Below, one piece after another: positions 34,801 through 44,809 of a DNA stretch of 64,000 nt; the first letter of the stretch is position 1, and the number at the start of each line of letters is the position of its first letter. Both the position numbers and the translations under genes were made by a program. Location of the stretch: NCBI GenBank assembly GCA_963514095.1, contig OY741285.1, forward strand, positions 17,551,320-17,615,319, read 5' to 3'. The notes under the pieces are model-generated. The model saw nothing but the letters and a program-made list of their open reading frames with translations. It was not told the origin of the DNA and did no database searches. This stretch comes from Eutrigla gurnardus. Lineage: Eukaryota; Chordata; Actinopteri; Perciformes; Triglidae.

Positions 34801-37471
34801 ATTACTTAATCTACTTGGGTTACATTCTCTTGTTGTCTCTGTTCCCATGCAGGTGTTTCACTGCCATTTTAACAGCAACTTCTTCCCTCTTTTCCTGGAA
34901 CATCTCCTGTCTGACAATATTACTGCCTCTACGGGTTCAATCTTGCTCGGTAAGTGACAAGAAATAACACGCATTTTTAGTACTTTCCATCCATGTTTGA
35001 TCGTGCTAAATAATTATCACAGCATAATCTTTTTAATTATTCTTTTTTAAATATTTTATATTGGGCTTGACTGTGAAATGAAAGTTAGAGAAGGGAAAAC
35101 ACAAATTGAAGGTATTCCATTTCTGGCAGCTAGTGACACATGAGCTGAATATCTGGATGCAGCTTGATAATTTGATCCAATCACCCTCCCAGATTTAAAG
35201 ATTGGGAAGAGCTCAGAAAGCCTGTGATGTGGTTTCCTGAAATACGTCTCCTGAATTGTTAGGAACAGGGCTAACTGTGGCAACAACAGTAGATTTCTAT
35301 TTTTATATTATTTGCCATCCGTCTTTCTTTTTTTACATTTGCTATACTTTGTGCTGATTTTATTTTTGTTAACGCAGTTCTGCTTCTACTCCCACGCAGG
35401 CATCTCATACATTGCCCCCCACCTGAACAACTTGTATTTCCTGACACTGTGCCAGCGTTACGGGGTTTACCTGGTTATCCGCTGGCTATTTATGCTCAAA
35501 CTGGGACTTAGTGTGGCTATGCTGCTGGCAGGGGCTGACCACATTTATCTGCTGTGCATCTTCATTGCTAGGTATGGCCACGCACACACATCCAGCACCA
35601 CACATCAGGGATCCGATGTGTGACAGCTTGTAGTTTTTGTTTTGCTTGTTTTTGTTCGTTATTTTTCAAAGCTGAGTACACAAACACGCGAACATTCTAT
35701 CAAGGACACTTTCTGCCTGTAAATATTTGTAAGGTGACCTTTTCTTCCCAAGGAAATGTAAACTTTACTCCAGTCTGTGCCTACGTCACAGAATAAGCAA
35801 CAGTGTTTCATTCAGGTAGCCCACATCATTTTAAAATGTGCACAACACGTTCTATCCATAGACTCTTGATTCAGATAAGAAAAACATAAAATAATAACGA
35901 TAGGAATTTAGAATTTGGAGGAAAAGAATTACTCTATTAGGTTAATAAAGAGCACATTTTTGCATTGCATTTTCAATGTTATTCCATTATTAATGTTTAA
36001 CCTGTTAAGCCCGTTCGGCCTGTGGGCGGGCCGAAAAAACCAGACAGTAATGAACACAGTAAAATAAAGTAGTAAGACAGGACAACGGTGTTTACTTTCA
36101 ATTGTTGATCAAAGTTTATACTCTAATGTTCACAAAAGAAGGTCGGACGTGCATTTTAGTGAAAACGTTAGTATTTAGAGATGATTTTAAACCTTGTTGG
36201 TGTGAAATCCGCAACATTTAAAAAGTGTGATCCGAGGAAAGAAATGCCTTGCATCATCTATCAATGTGGTGCGACCATGTTTGTAGTCCTTTGAAGTGGA
36301 GGAGCACCTCAATTGAATGAGACCAAGCCTTTTATGGTTTAGTCCAATTTACTCAGGCATAGTGGCAGACACAACATTTTTTACATTCTCTGAAGTCCCT
36401 AGATGTCCAAGGACACCAAGAACATGCATATGGACGTTTTTATAGTGGAGTAATTCTTCATTTACTTTGGGTATGTCTTTTTCTGCATTTTTTCTGAAAA
36501 TATGGCCAGGGCTTAAGAGGTTAATAATCATTCTTTCCTTATCGTTAAAACAGGATTCAGTTGCTCTCAAACACTCAGCAGCCAAGCCCTAGTGGAGGGT
36601 GGTTCATCACATATTAGTCAGTCATTGTAGTTGTCAACAGTGTGTGAAGCGAGCGAGCTGATAGAACATAACAGCCACAGGTAATAGTTGTCACTGTATC
36701 TCACACAATGTAATGTGGTTTTGAGCACACCGGCAGACCTACACACCGCTCTCAACAAACAGGCATTATGAGTGATGGTGGGCACACCTTAATGAAGAGA
36801 ACTGAACAATAGACTCTGGATAAACACATTTGAAATATAAAATGTTTTTTTGTTTCAATAAACTGTAACTTGAGACATGTCTTCCTGCTAGTAACCGGGT
36901 GTTTACGGAGGGGACATGCAAGCTGCTGAAATTGGTTATTTCCGATCTGGTGGACGAGGACTTCGTCATCAATCGACGTCAGCAGGCCACCTCGGCTCTC
37001 CTCTTCGGGATGGTTGCCTTGTTGACCAAGCCTGGCCAGACATTCGCCCCTCTCATTGGCACCTGGCTGCTGTGTGTCTACACAGGTACAGACGGAAACA
37101 CTCGGACTGGGTTCTCATAATTCTGCTACGAGTTTCTGTGTTCAGGTGTCTTTGTGATAAGTCTAGTCCAGGGGACCGATGAGTTCATTGTGTGACTCAT
37201 GTTGGATTTCTCTTCTCCAGGTTATGATATTTTTAATAGGGAACCCGTGAAGGACTCTCTGGTTTCTGTGCCTGACGTTGCCTCTGACTTGGGGACTCCG
37301 CCTCTACGCCAGGGCTGCTTCTACATTGTGGTGTTTGTGCCTATCACCTGCGCCCTGCTCCAGCTGGCCGCCTGGTCTCGCTTCACCCTTCATGGCCGCA
37401 AGCTGCATGGGATCAAGACCCTGAGGCAAGGGACCCGGCATGGCCACCTCATCGATGTCAAGGCCATCTGA
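31727..37471 (+). CDS. mfsd13a: Mfsd13a/Tmem180, multi-pass membrane protein (complete)
   Basis: Eight coding exons join in phase to 509 codons plus TGA, close to the ~517 residues of human MFSD13A. The first membrane segment (AVLYGSLALFISILHNVFLL) is followed by YYVETFVSVYKIDKISFW. A motif-A-like NDPLFGWLSDR sits at residues 66-76. Further family blocks are LCLCLYDGFLTMVDLHHSAL, FHCHFNSNFFPLFLEHLL, IAPHLNNLYFL, NRVFTEGTCKL and LLTKPGQTFAPL. About eleven or twelve hydrophobic segments are expected. The family belongs to the major facilitator superfamily (MFSD13), but its substrate is not known. All splice sites are GT-AG and no frame damage is seen. The start is the first in-frame ATG of its exon. 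Confidence 0.95.
32683..32759 (+). CDS. mfsd13a: mfsd13a exon 3
   Basis: Residues 57-81 plus two bases: TVFLLWNSFNDPLFGWLSDR then SFLSS. Acceptor CCCACAG, donor CA|GTAAGT. Confidence 0.93.
33181..33340 (-). repeat. LINE/SINE 3'-end fragment in mfsd13a intron
   Basis: Starts with three AGTTC units and reads AAGGTTCATTGTCCCAAAAG and GGTAGGTACACATAAACAC. On the minus strand this is a retroposon 3' end with a short tandem (GAACT) tail. Confidence 0.5.
33966..34415 (+). CDS. mfsd13a: mfsd13a exon 4
   Basis: Largest coding exon, residues 82-231 plus two bases, covering several membrane segments from FALSFLAFWVSWA to VVGFVYVSRLLRRRF. The acceptor CCAAG at 33961-33965 is chosen because it restores the Gln codon split by exon 3. 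Upstream frame sequence is intronic. Confidence 0.93.
34526..34646 (+). CDS. mfsd13a: mfsd13a exon 5
   Basis: Residues 232-272, with YLKQLSKHRNFLWFVSMNLI. Acceptor GCTGCAG, donor CAG|GTATGA. Confidence 0.93.
34853..34949 (+). CDS. mfsd13a: mfsd13a exon 6
   Basis: Residues 273-304 plus one base: VFHCHFNSNFFPLFLEHLLS and ASTGSILL. Acceptor ATGCAG, donor G|GTAAGT. Confidence 0.94.
35400..35571 (+). CDS. mfsd13a: mfsd13a exon 7
   Basis: Residues 305-361 plus two bases: ISYIAPHLNNLYFLTLCQRY and LKLGLSVAMLLAG. Acceptor CACGCAG, donor AG|GTATGG. Confidence 0.93.
36001..36520. mobile_element. piggyBac-like MITE, TTAA-flanked
   Basis: The 520-bp interval begins CCTGTTAAGCCC and ends GGGCTTAAGAGG, inverted repeats with one mismatch. 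It is bordered on both sides by TTAA (35997-36000 and 36521-36524). TTAA duplications and CC/GG ends fit piggyBac. It encodes no transposase. It lies in the intron between mfsd13a exons 7 and 8. Confidence 0.65.
36892..37085 (+). CDS. mfsd13a: mfsd13a exon 8
   Basis: Residues 362-426 plus one base: NRVFTEGTCKLLKLVISDLV and ALLFGMVALLTKPGQTFAPL. Acceptor TGCTAG, donor ACAG|GTACAG. Confidence 0.93.
37221..37471 (+). CDS. mfsd13a: mfsd13a exon 9: C-terminus and stop
   Basis: Residues 427-509 and TGA. Contains LRQGCFYIVVFVPITCALLQ, the last membrane segment, and ends HLIDVKAI. The family's C-terminal FTLHGRKLH is present. Confidence 0.94.
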
Positions 37472-38190
37472 ACTGAATAAAACCGCCATGAAGCTGCACA
37501 CAGGCACTTTTTAAATGGTCGGGTTTCACAATCCCTTATGTGCAGCCAAGCTTTTTGTGCACCAAGGACTGTGAAAAATGCACGATGGGCCGACAAATCC
37601 CACGAAACGAGATTTTAAACTTGCCTTATTTTTTATATTTTAATAATGACCTATATTTATATTTTGAACAAATGACCAAAAGATAAAGTAGAACCAATCA
37701 ATCTTTCGGATTTAGACGGTCCGAGGTGACAACTTTTCACAGTGTCTGCGCCAAATGTCCAGAGTACGGCCTGAATGCCAAGGCTGCTGGGTAATTGTCA
37801 GTAGCATCAGAGGTACACCTCTGATTTCTAATGTCATTAACAAGATGAATACCGTGAAATAAACTAGCATTAATGTGTTCATAGTGCTATTTTACACTGT
37901 GTGGAATCCATTTGTTTAAGTGTCTCTTTACATTTACACAGAACGCCCTGCCAGTTTACGCCGAGACCTGTATTTTCTGATATGTACAGTAATTGTGATG
38001 TTTTTTGCACTAAAGTGCCATTTCTCTGTTGTACTTCTAACATTCTGATTGTGACCTCTATTTTACGTACTGTAATAAGGAAAATTGGATTTAGGAAATG
38101 TTGCCGAGAACCATGATATCCTATCACTTTTGTAATTTTTCAGATACAAAGAATGCGTGGCATTACCACAAATAAACCTCATCCAAAAGT
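37472..38190 (+). terminator. mfsd13a: mfsd13a 3' UTR and poly(A) signals
   Basis: AATAAA hexamers occur at 37858-37863 and 38171-38176, and AATAAAA just after the stop near 37476. The most distal one is a plausible transcript end. Usage cannot be told from sequence. Confidence 0.5.
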
Positions 38191-39111
38191 CAACCAAACT
38201 GCTGTGCTTGTGACGCCTCTTTATAGGACAGATTACCTGTCAAACCTCACAGAAGACAGATTCTAGCAATTCAGTGGTGTTATTGGAAGGCAGAAGGAAG
38301 TCTGCACTGCAACAGTTGTGAACAACCACTGTAAAGGCCTGCTATGTGCTTGCAGTTCGTGGCTTTTGCAGGGGAAAGGCATCATCATCGTAAAGATAAT
38401 TGAGGTCCCAGAGCAAAAAGAACAGGGTGAGGATTTGAATAAAAAACTTTGGGAACTGTGATCTTACAACGACATTGTCTTTTTTCTGGTTTAGTATTCC
38501 TTTGCAAAGGGATCAGTGCAGTACAGTTGGTCAGAGAAATGCAGCATCTTAAGCGTGTGCTTACAAATATTAGGTATTTGCTGTTAAAATGCGAGGTCAG
38601 GGAGTATCACATGCCGACTTTTAGTGGGCCAAAGGAACTGATTTAAAATGTTGGTTTCACACAGGAAGATGGTCCTCTTGCATGAACAAGTTGCATATCT
38701 CTACCATGACCAAGCTAAAATATATTACCCACTACAGAACAAGGTTTGGAACTCTGGCACCCAATCATTTTGTTCTGGGGACCCTCACCTCCAGGGTACA
38801 GCCTGACACAAGTTGTGATTAGTTCAACCAAATTGCAATGTCAACTTGGTGCATGTTGACACCTGGCTGCATGGTCTGTTTAACTACTGAAATGCTTCGT
38901 GGACAGTAGTTTTGTTTTTTCTTAACAAGACTTCGTTTTAACGGTACGAAGAACGTTAGCAGTTCGCAACGACTAGGACCGACTCTTAGTATCGCGATAC
39001 TTCCTGTGCGAAGACGGATGTAGCACGTGATTATCCTCTCGTTTTGTTTGTACCCTTTGGGCATACGGCGCATGCGTGTTTTTGAGAGACGGAAGCAGGT
39101 TTAACGTAACA
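38191..39111. other. Spacer before the U5 cluster
   Basis: No gene, repeat end or RNA is recognised. It is AT-rich with a more CpG-containing stretch from about 38930. Confidence 0.5.
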
Positions 39112-39130
39112 CTACCCATCATGCACCGCG
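39112..39130 (+). promoter_or_regulatory. ZNF143/Staf (SPH) element of U5 copy 1
   Basis: CTACCCATCATGCACCGCG fits the Staf consensus YYACCCRNMATSCMYYRCR at every position. It lies 231-213 bp upstream of U5 copy 1, the usual place of the distal sequence element of vertebrate snRNA genes. Confidence 0.75.
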
Positions 39131-39278
39131 CGTACTAATGTTTTGTAAATACTTGCTTGTAATGCTTATATATAAATATATTTTTAAGAAATATGCCTAT
39201 CTCAATCATTTGCTGTAATGTGTGTTGATATACATATAATTTACAGACGAAGTAAATATGTATTTGTATCGGCGTCCC

Positions 39279-39298
39279 GCCACCATCACCGTAGAGTG
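39279..39298 (+). promoter_or_regulatory. PSE of U5 copy 1
   Basis: GCCACCATCACCGTAGAGTG resembles the vertebrate snRNA proximal sequence element (YCACCNTNACTNNAAAR-like), recognised by SNAPc. It starts exactly 64 bp before the RNA and no TATA box follows, as in polymerase II snRNA genes. Confidence 0.75.
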
Positions 39299-39342
39299 TA
39301 TGTCGGGAAATCAGTCTCTCTGCCTGGACGTCTCTCCGGCAG

Positions 39343-39460
39343 ATCACTCATGTTTCTCTTCAGATCGTATAAATCTTTCGCCTTTTACTAAAGATTTCCG
39401 TGGAGAGGAACACTATGAGTTCAAACTAATTTTTTTAACGCCCTGCCTTGCGTGGGGCTT
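39343..39460 (+). ncRNA. U5: U5 spliceosomal snRNA, copy 1
   Basis: Contains the U5 hallmark loop I (CGCCTTTTACTAAAG, pairing with exon ends during splicing), the preceding CTTCAGATCGTATAAATCTTT and the GATTTCCGTGGAGAGGAAC internal-loop strand. Stem I pairs ACTCAT with ATGAGT. The Sm site is slightly altered (AATTTTTTTAACGCC) and the 3' hairpin reads GCCC...GGGC. A 3'-box-like GTTAAATAAAAA follows. Start and end are set by analogy to ~117-nt vertebrate U5. It is the most diverged copy at its 3' end. Confidence 0.85.
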
Positions 39461-39905
39461 TTCTCTCAATGTTAAATAAAAATCTTCATTAACTAATCTA
39501 TTACGGTAACTCAAAGAAGTAGAAATGGGATTCATGGCTCATTGAAGGGAGCCGGATCTTGAGGAGCCGTTCTTTTCAAAGAGCCGTTCAAAAGACTGGC
39601 TCATTTATATTAATTTATTTTTAAGACGCTAGCCTAGTGGTAACCCATTTTATCTGGTATTCGGTTCGTTCGTGAACGTCACAACTCCACAAGAAACAAT
39701 TTAATTACCTAAACCAAAGTTCATATGAACGTGTGGAATTAAGCTTACGCTCATCTGTCCCGTACCTTTAATATAAACACACTCTAACCGATTCATTTGC
39801 GTGTTTCCACAGTTAACCTCGTTTATAAATTGTCTGACAATTGTGGGGTTTTTTTTTGCTAGAGTACGTAACACTTGTAAATCGGAAGCGCGGGTTTAAC
39901 AAAAA

Positions 39906-39924
39906 ATACCCATCATACACCGCG
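39906..39924 (+). promoter_or_regulatory. Staf-like element of U5 copy 2
   Basis: ATACCCATCATACACCGCG keeps most of the Staf consensus but departs at two positions. It lies 247-229 bp upstream of U5 copy 2. Confidence 0.55.
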
Positions 39925-40088
39925 CGCGCTAAAGTTAAGTAAGTCTGTCGCGAATATCTATAATATATGTCTATCTATATTTTCATTTATTGTAACGTGT
40001 GTGTTACGTGTGTGTTGTTAACAAGCTACAATACAAGTAAGCATTGGCAACGTAAACTTATTTGTATGGTTATTTGTATCGGCGTCCC

Positions 40089-40108
40089 GCCACCGTCACC
40101 GTAGAGTG
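40089..40108 (+). promoter_or_regulatory. PSE of U5 copy 2
   Basis: GCCACCGTCACCGTAGAGTG, again starting 64 bp before the RNA. It differs from the copy 1 PSE at one base. Confidence 0.72.
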
Positions 40109-40152
40109 TATGTCGGGAAATCAGTCTCTCTGCCTGGACGTCTCTCCGGCAG

Positions 40153-40269
40153 ATCACTCATGTTTCTCTTCAGATCGTATAAATCTTTCGCCTTTTACTA
40201 AAGATTTCCGTGGAGAGGAACACTATGAGTTCAAACTAATTTTTTGATGCCCTTCCTTGTGCGGGGCTT
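40153..40269 (+). ncRNA. U5: U5 spliceosomal snRNA, copy 2
   Basis: The core from ATCACTCATG through loop I to the Sm site AATTTTTTGA is identical to the array copies. The 3' hairpin is CCCTTCCTTGTGCGGGG, which weakens one pair relative to the array copies. It shares about 90 bp of upstream flank with copy 1, but not with copies 3-6. Confidence 0.9.
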
Positions 40270-40689
40270 CCTGGCATTGTGGAAAAGCAAAAACATCTTA
40301 TACACATAGCCTACGTTGTCCTTCACACAACCACGCTGAGAATTTGACGTTTGCGTGGATTTAGATTTAGCCGTATTGGGATTAATGACGATTTCATGTT
40401 CTTTATTTTAAGACGTCATTTCCACGCCGTTGTTTCAGCCTGAGCCTGGTCGACAACGTCCACTCATCCTCGGCTCACATCGTGCTGTTAATCTGTAGAC
40501 TCGTTGGAGATGAACCGCGCCTGGAAAGAAGACGAGGGAGCGGAGCAGCAGGAGGCGGAGGCTAAAAGCTGCTCCAGTCGGACAGTTTCCATCGGAAACA
40601 AGAAGATTTGACAGGAAGTCATAGAAAAAGTTACTTCCGGTTAGATCCGCACATTCGCATTTATTTATATTTGTTCATAAATATCTGTG

Positions 40690-40750
40690 GAAATCAGAAT
40701 ACTTTAGTAATCCCTCGGGGAAATGTACAGCTGCAGTTGCTTTATAAGAG
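40690..40750. repeat. LINE 3'-end fragment
   Basis: ACTTTAGTAATCCCTCGGGG then AAATGTACAGCTGCAGTTGC resembles the 3' end of a teleost LINE. Confidence 0.45.
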
Positions 40751-41645
40751 AAAGAGAAGAAAGAAAGAGTCAAATAAGTATAAATATATATAGTATAAAA
40801 TAATGCCAATACATATTAGTAATGTATAAATATAATGCATGTATATAAAACACTATATGGTATAGTAGTGTATCTGCTGTTGAAGTAAAGTTGGACAGTT
40901 ATACTGTATTAAATCTGTGTCTGGGTTCTCTTAAAGCACAGCGTAGGGGAATTGCTCGTTTGATAAGGTCTATATACTGTAAATAACCTCTTTTATTGTC
41001 GTTATTATGATTATTATTAATATTATCAACCACACGAGAACAGCCCACGATCTATCGTTAAATATTAGACTCACACAGGAAATTTTTGCCACTAAACGTG
41101 CTGTTTGTTGTTAAAACTACGGAGTAAACGTCGCGTTTCTTTTTCACAAATATACTCAAATAAAGTAAAGTAGGGTGCATTAAATCTACTAGTACAAGTA
41201 CAATGTATTCACAAGTTACTTACGTAAATGTAACCTCTGCTGGCGAGGGTGTGGTGTAGAAGGGGATGGGCATTGAATACAAATACAAACAATTAAATAC
41301 AAATATAGACATGTTTTAAAAATCAAGATCTCAAAACTGGTAACGGCTTCGATCAGAGGACTCGTGTATAAATACATAGAAGTATTGTTGGCATTGTTGA
41401 TGTTCTAACATGTAAATTTGGTGCAATGATCAAATAGTCATAGGAGAAAATGTCCAGAGTAATTTGGAAATAGTTATCTACTTATTTATCCGCCCCAAAG
41501 TTATAACACCAGTTGACGAATTTGTCCTTTAAATTCATTTATTTTTGTACGTTCACATCGCAATTTAAGTTCCTACGGGGTCTAAACGTTTTAGCTGGAT
41601 GGTCTGTTTGGTGTCAAATATAGTCGCCGCCGTGAAGCGTTAGTT

Positions 41646-41665
41646 GCCACCATGACTGTAGAGAG
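41646..41665 (+). promoter_or_regulatory. PSE of U5 copy 3
   Basis: GCCACCATGACTGTAGAGAG, 64 bp upstream of the RNA, with no TATA box. A GC box (CCGCCCC, 41490-41496) about 220 bp upstream could serve as distal element in place of Staf. Confidence 0.72.
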
Positions 41666-41709
41666 TCTGTCCGAGAACTACTTTCTCTCCCGTTTGGCTC
41701 AGAAGGCAG

Positions 41710-41826
41710 ATCACTCAAGTTTCTCTTCAGATCGTATAAATCTTTCGCCTTTTACTAAAGATTTCCGTGGAGAGGAACACTATGAGTTCAAACTAATTTT
41801 TTGATGCCCTGCTTTGTGCGGGGCTT
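41710..41826 (+). ncRNA. U5: U5 spliceosomal snRNA, copy 3
   Basis: Same core as the other copies except ACTCAAG for ACTCATG near the 5' end, which breaks a stem I base pair. Sm site AATTTTTTGA, 3' hairpin GCCCTGCTTTGTGCGGGGC, and a 3'-box-like CTGTAAAAAGAAAAA about 10 bp after the RNA. Confidence 0.92.
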
Positions 41827-42076
41827 TCTAATTCTGTAAAAAGAAAAAAACGTAGCCACACCCACCATCAGAAGCAAGCCACGTCATAGCAAGTCACCCA
41901 CTTCTGTACTGCTTGGTTTTATGACGCGTCTAAACACTAAACAAACAGCCTTATCCATACATATTAGCTTCTGAAATAATGCTTACATTTGTTATTTCAG
42001 TACCATATTGAAATAGTTCTATAAACGGAATTATATGGAAGAAGCAGAAATCGCATGGCTGACTGTGACTGGAAAT

Positions 42077-42091
42077 CCAGCAGAGGGCGCC
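42077..42091 (+). promoter_or_regulatory. Candidate CTCF site, array unit 1
   Basis: CCAGCAGAGGGCGCC matches the vertebrate CTCF core (CCASYAGRKGGCRSC-like) fully. It is the first of four, one per unit, about 370 bp after each U5 start. Confidence 0.55.
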
Positions 42092-42550
42092 CACGTGTCA
42101 CACATGGTGAGGCCGTCAGCTGACAGCAGTAATAAACACACACACTTGTGTGTCAGTCACAATGTTACCGTTACCCTGTTTTTTTCTTGTGTCTATCACC
42201 TACATAAAATAAGCACCAATCACAACTATGTATCTGCTTAAATGTCACATGTCTTAAAGTGCCTTTTTGAAAATCGTGTATAAATACATAGAAGTATTGT
42301 TGGCATTGTTGATGTTCTAACATGTAGATTTGGTGCAATGATCAAATAGTCATAGGAGAAAATGTCCAGAGTAATTTGGAAATAGTTATCTACTTATTTA
42401 TCCGCCCCAAAGTTATAACACCAGTTGGCGAATTTGTCCTTTAAATTTATTTTTGTACGTTCACATCGCAATTTAAGTTCCTACGGGGTCTAAACGTTTT
42501 AGCTGGATGGTCTGTTTGGTGTCAAATATAGTCGCCGTGAAGCGTTAGTT

Positions 42551-42570
42551 GCCACCATGACTGTAGAGAG
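42551..42570 (+). promoter_or_regulatory. PSE of U5 copy 4
   Basis: GCCACCATGACTGTAGAGAG at the same 64-bp distance as in all copies. Confidence 0.72.
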
Positions 42571-42614
42571 TCTGTCCGAGAACTACTTTCTCTCCCGTTT
42601 GGCTCAGAAGGCAG

Positions 42615-42731
42615 ATCACTCATGTTTCTCTTCAGATCGTATAAATCTTTCGCCTTTTACTAAAGATTTCCGTGGAGAGGAACACTATGAGTTCAAACTA
42701 ATTTTTTGATGCCCTGCCTTGTGCGGGGCTT
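42615..42731 (+). ncRNA. U5: U5 spliceosomal snRNA, copy 4
   Basis: Full-length core with intact stem I, loop I and Sm site. The 3' hairpin has CTGCCTTGTGCGGGG. The following TAATTCTGTAAAACAAACGA is a less regular 3' box. Confidence 0.93.
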
Positions 42732-42984
42732 TCTAATTCTGTAAAACAAACGAAAAACAGTAGCCACACCAACCATCCGAAGCCTGCTACGTCATAGCAA
42801 GTCACCCACTTCTGTACTGCGTAGTTTGATAACGCGTCTAAACACTAAACAAGCAGCGATATCCATAAATATTAGCTTCTGTAATAATGCTTACATTTGT
42901 TAATTCATTACCATATTGAAATAGTTCTATAAATGGAATTATATGGAAGAAGCGTAAATCGCATGGCTGACTGTGACTGGAAAT

Positions 42985-42999
42985 CCAGCAGAGGGCGCC
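42985..42999 (+). promoter_or_regulatory. Candidate CTCF site, array unit 2
   Basis: CCAGCAGAGGGCGCC, same orientation and relative position as in unit 1. Confidence 0.55.
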
Positions 43000-43470
43000 C
43001 ACGTGTCACACATGGTGAGGCCGTCAGCTGACAGCAGTAATAAACACACACACTTGTGTGTCAGTCACAATGTTACCGTTACCCTGTTTTTTTCTTGTGT
43101 CTATCACCTACATAAAATAAGCACCAATCACAACTATGTATCTGCTTAAATGTCACATGTCTTAAAGGCAGCTCTGCCTTTTTTGAAAATCGTGTATAAA
43201 TACATAGAAGTATTGTTGGCATTGTTGATGTTCTAACATGTAGATTTGGTGCAATGATCAAATAGTCATAGGAGAAAATGTCCAGAGTAATTTGGAAATA
43301 GTTATCTACTTATTTATCCGCCCCAAAGTTATAACACCAGTTGACGAATTTGTCCTTTAAATTAATTTATTTTTGTACGTTCACATCGCAATTTAAGTTC
43401 CTACGGGGTCTAAACGTTTTAGCTGGATGTTCTGTTTGGTGTCAAATATAGTCGCCGTGAAGCGTTAGTT

Positions 43471-43490
43471 GCCACCATGACTGTAGAGAG
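43471..43490 (+). promoter_or_regulatory. PSE of U5 copy 5
   Basis: GCCACCATGACTGTAGAGAG, 64 bp before the RNA. Confidence 0.72.
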
Positions 43491-43534
43491 TCTGTCCGAG
43501 AACTACTTTCTCTCCCGTTTGGCTCAGAAGGCAG

Positions 43535-43651
43535 ATCACTCATGTTTCTCTTCAGATCGTATAAATCTTTCGCCTTTTACTAAAGATTTCCGTGGAGAGG
43601 AACACTATGAGTTCAAACTAATTTTTTGATGCCCTGCTTTGTGCGGGGCTT
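43535..43651 (+). ncRNA. U5: U5 spliceosomal snRNA, copy 5
   Basis: Intact U5 with loop I CGCCTTTTACTAAAG, Sm site AATTTTTTGA and 3' hairpin GCCCTGCTTTGTGCGGGGC. A 3'-box-like CTGTAAAAAGAAAAAA follows. Identical over the RNA to copy 6. Confidence 0.94.
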
Positions 43652-43902
43652 TCTAATTCTGTAAAAAGAAAAAAAACGTAGCCACACCCACTGTCTGAAG
43701 CCTGCTACGTCATAGCAAGTCACCCACTTCTGTACTGCCTAGTTTGATGACGCGTCTAAACACTAAACAAACAGCCTTATCCATAAATATTAGCATCTGT
43801 AATAATGCTTACATTTGTTAATTCATTACCATATTGAAATAGTTCTATAAATGGAATTATATGGAAGAAGCAGAAATCGCATGGCTGACTGTGACTGGAA
43901 AT

Positions 43903-43917
43903 CCAGCAGAGGGCGCC
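43903..43917 (+). promoter_or_regulatory. Candidate CTCF site, array unit 3
   Basis: CCAGCAGAGGGCGCC, as in the other units. Confidence 0.55.
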
Positions 43918-44376
43918 CACGTGTCACACATGGTGAGGCCGTCAGCTGACAGCAGTAATAAACACACACACTTGTGTGTCAGTCACAATGTTACCGTTAC
44001 CCTGTTTTTTTCTTGTGTCTATCACCTACATAAAATAAGCACCAATCACAACTATGTATCCGCTTAAATGTCACATGTCTTAAAGTGCCTTTTTGAAAAT
44101 CGTGTATAAATACATAGAAGTATTGTTGGCATTGTTGATGTTCTAACATGTAGATTTGGTGCAATGATCAAATAGTCATTGGAGAAAATGTCCAGAGTAA
44201 TTTGGAAATAGTTATCTACTTATTTATCCGCCCCAAAGTTATAACACCAGTTGGCGAATTTGTCCTTTAAATTTATTTTTGTACGTTCACATCGCAATTT
44301 AAGTTCCTACGGGGTCTAAACGTTTTAGCTGGATGTTCTGTTTGGTGTCAAATATAGTCGCCGTGAAGCGTTAGTT

Positions 44377-44396
44377 GCCACCATGACTGTAGAGAG
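44377..44396 (+). promoter_or_regulatory. PSE of U5 copy 6
   Basis: GCCACCATGACTGTAGAGAG, 64 bp before the RNA. Confidence 0.72.
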
Positions 44397-44440
44397 TCTG
44401 TCCGAGAACTACTTTCTCTCCCGTTTGGCTCAGAAGGCAG

Positions 44441-44557
44441 ATCACTCATGTTTCTCTTCAGATCGTATAAATCTTTCGCCTTTTACTAAAGATTTCCGTG
44501 GAGAGGAACACTATGAGTTCAAACTAATTTTTTGATGCCCTGCTTTGTGCGGGGCTT
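44441..44557 (+). ncRNA. U5: U5 spliceosomal snRNA, copy 6
   Basis: Intact U5, identical over the RNA to copy 5, with the same 3'-box-like tract. It is the last copy of the array. Confidence 0.94.
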
Positions 44558-44809
44558 TCTAATTCTGTAAAAAGAAAAAAAAACGTAGCCACACCCACCA
44601 TCTGAAGCCTGCTACGTCATAGCAAGTCACCCACTTCTGTACTGCCTAGCTTGATGACGCGTCCAAACACTAAACAAGCCGCGATATCCATAAATATTAG
44701 CTTCTGAAATAATGCTTACATTTGTTAATTCATTACCATATTGAAATAGTTCTATAAATGGAATTATGTGGAAGAAGCAGAAATCGCATGGCTGACTGTG
44801 ACTGGAAAT

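Noticed and set aside
42035..44067. Identical 68-codon frames in two array units (MEEAEIAWLTVTG...)
   Set aside because: The frame is broken in the other two units (TAA in one, lost ATG in the other) and overlaps the CTCF-like motif and CA repeats. It is a by-product of array identity, not a gene.
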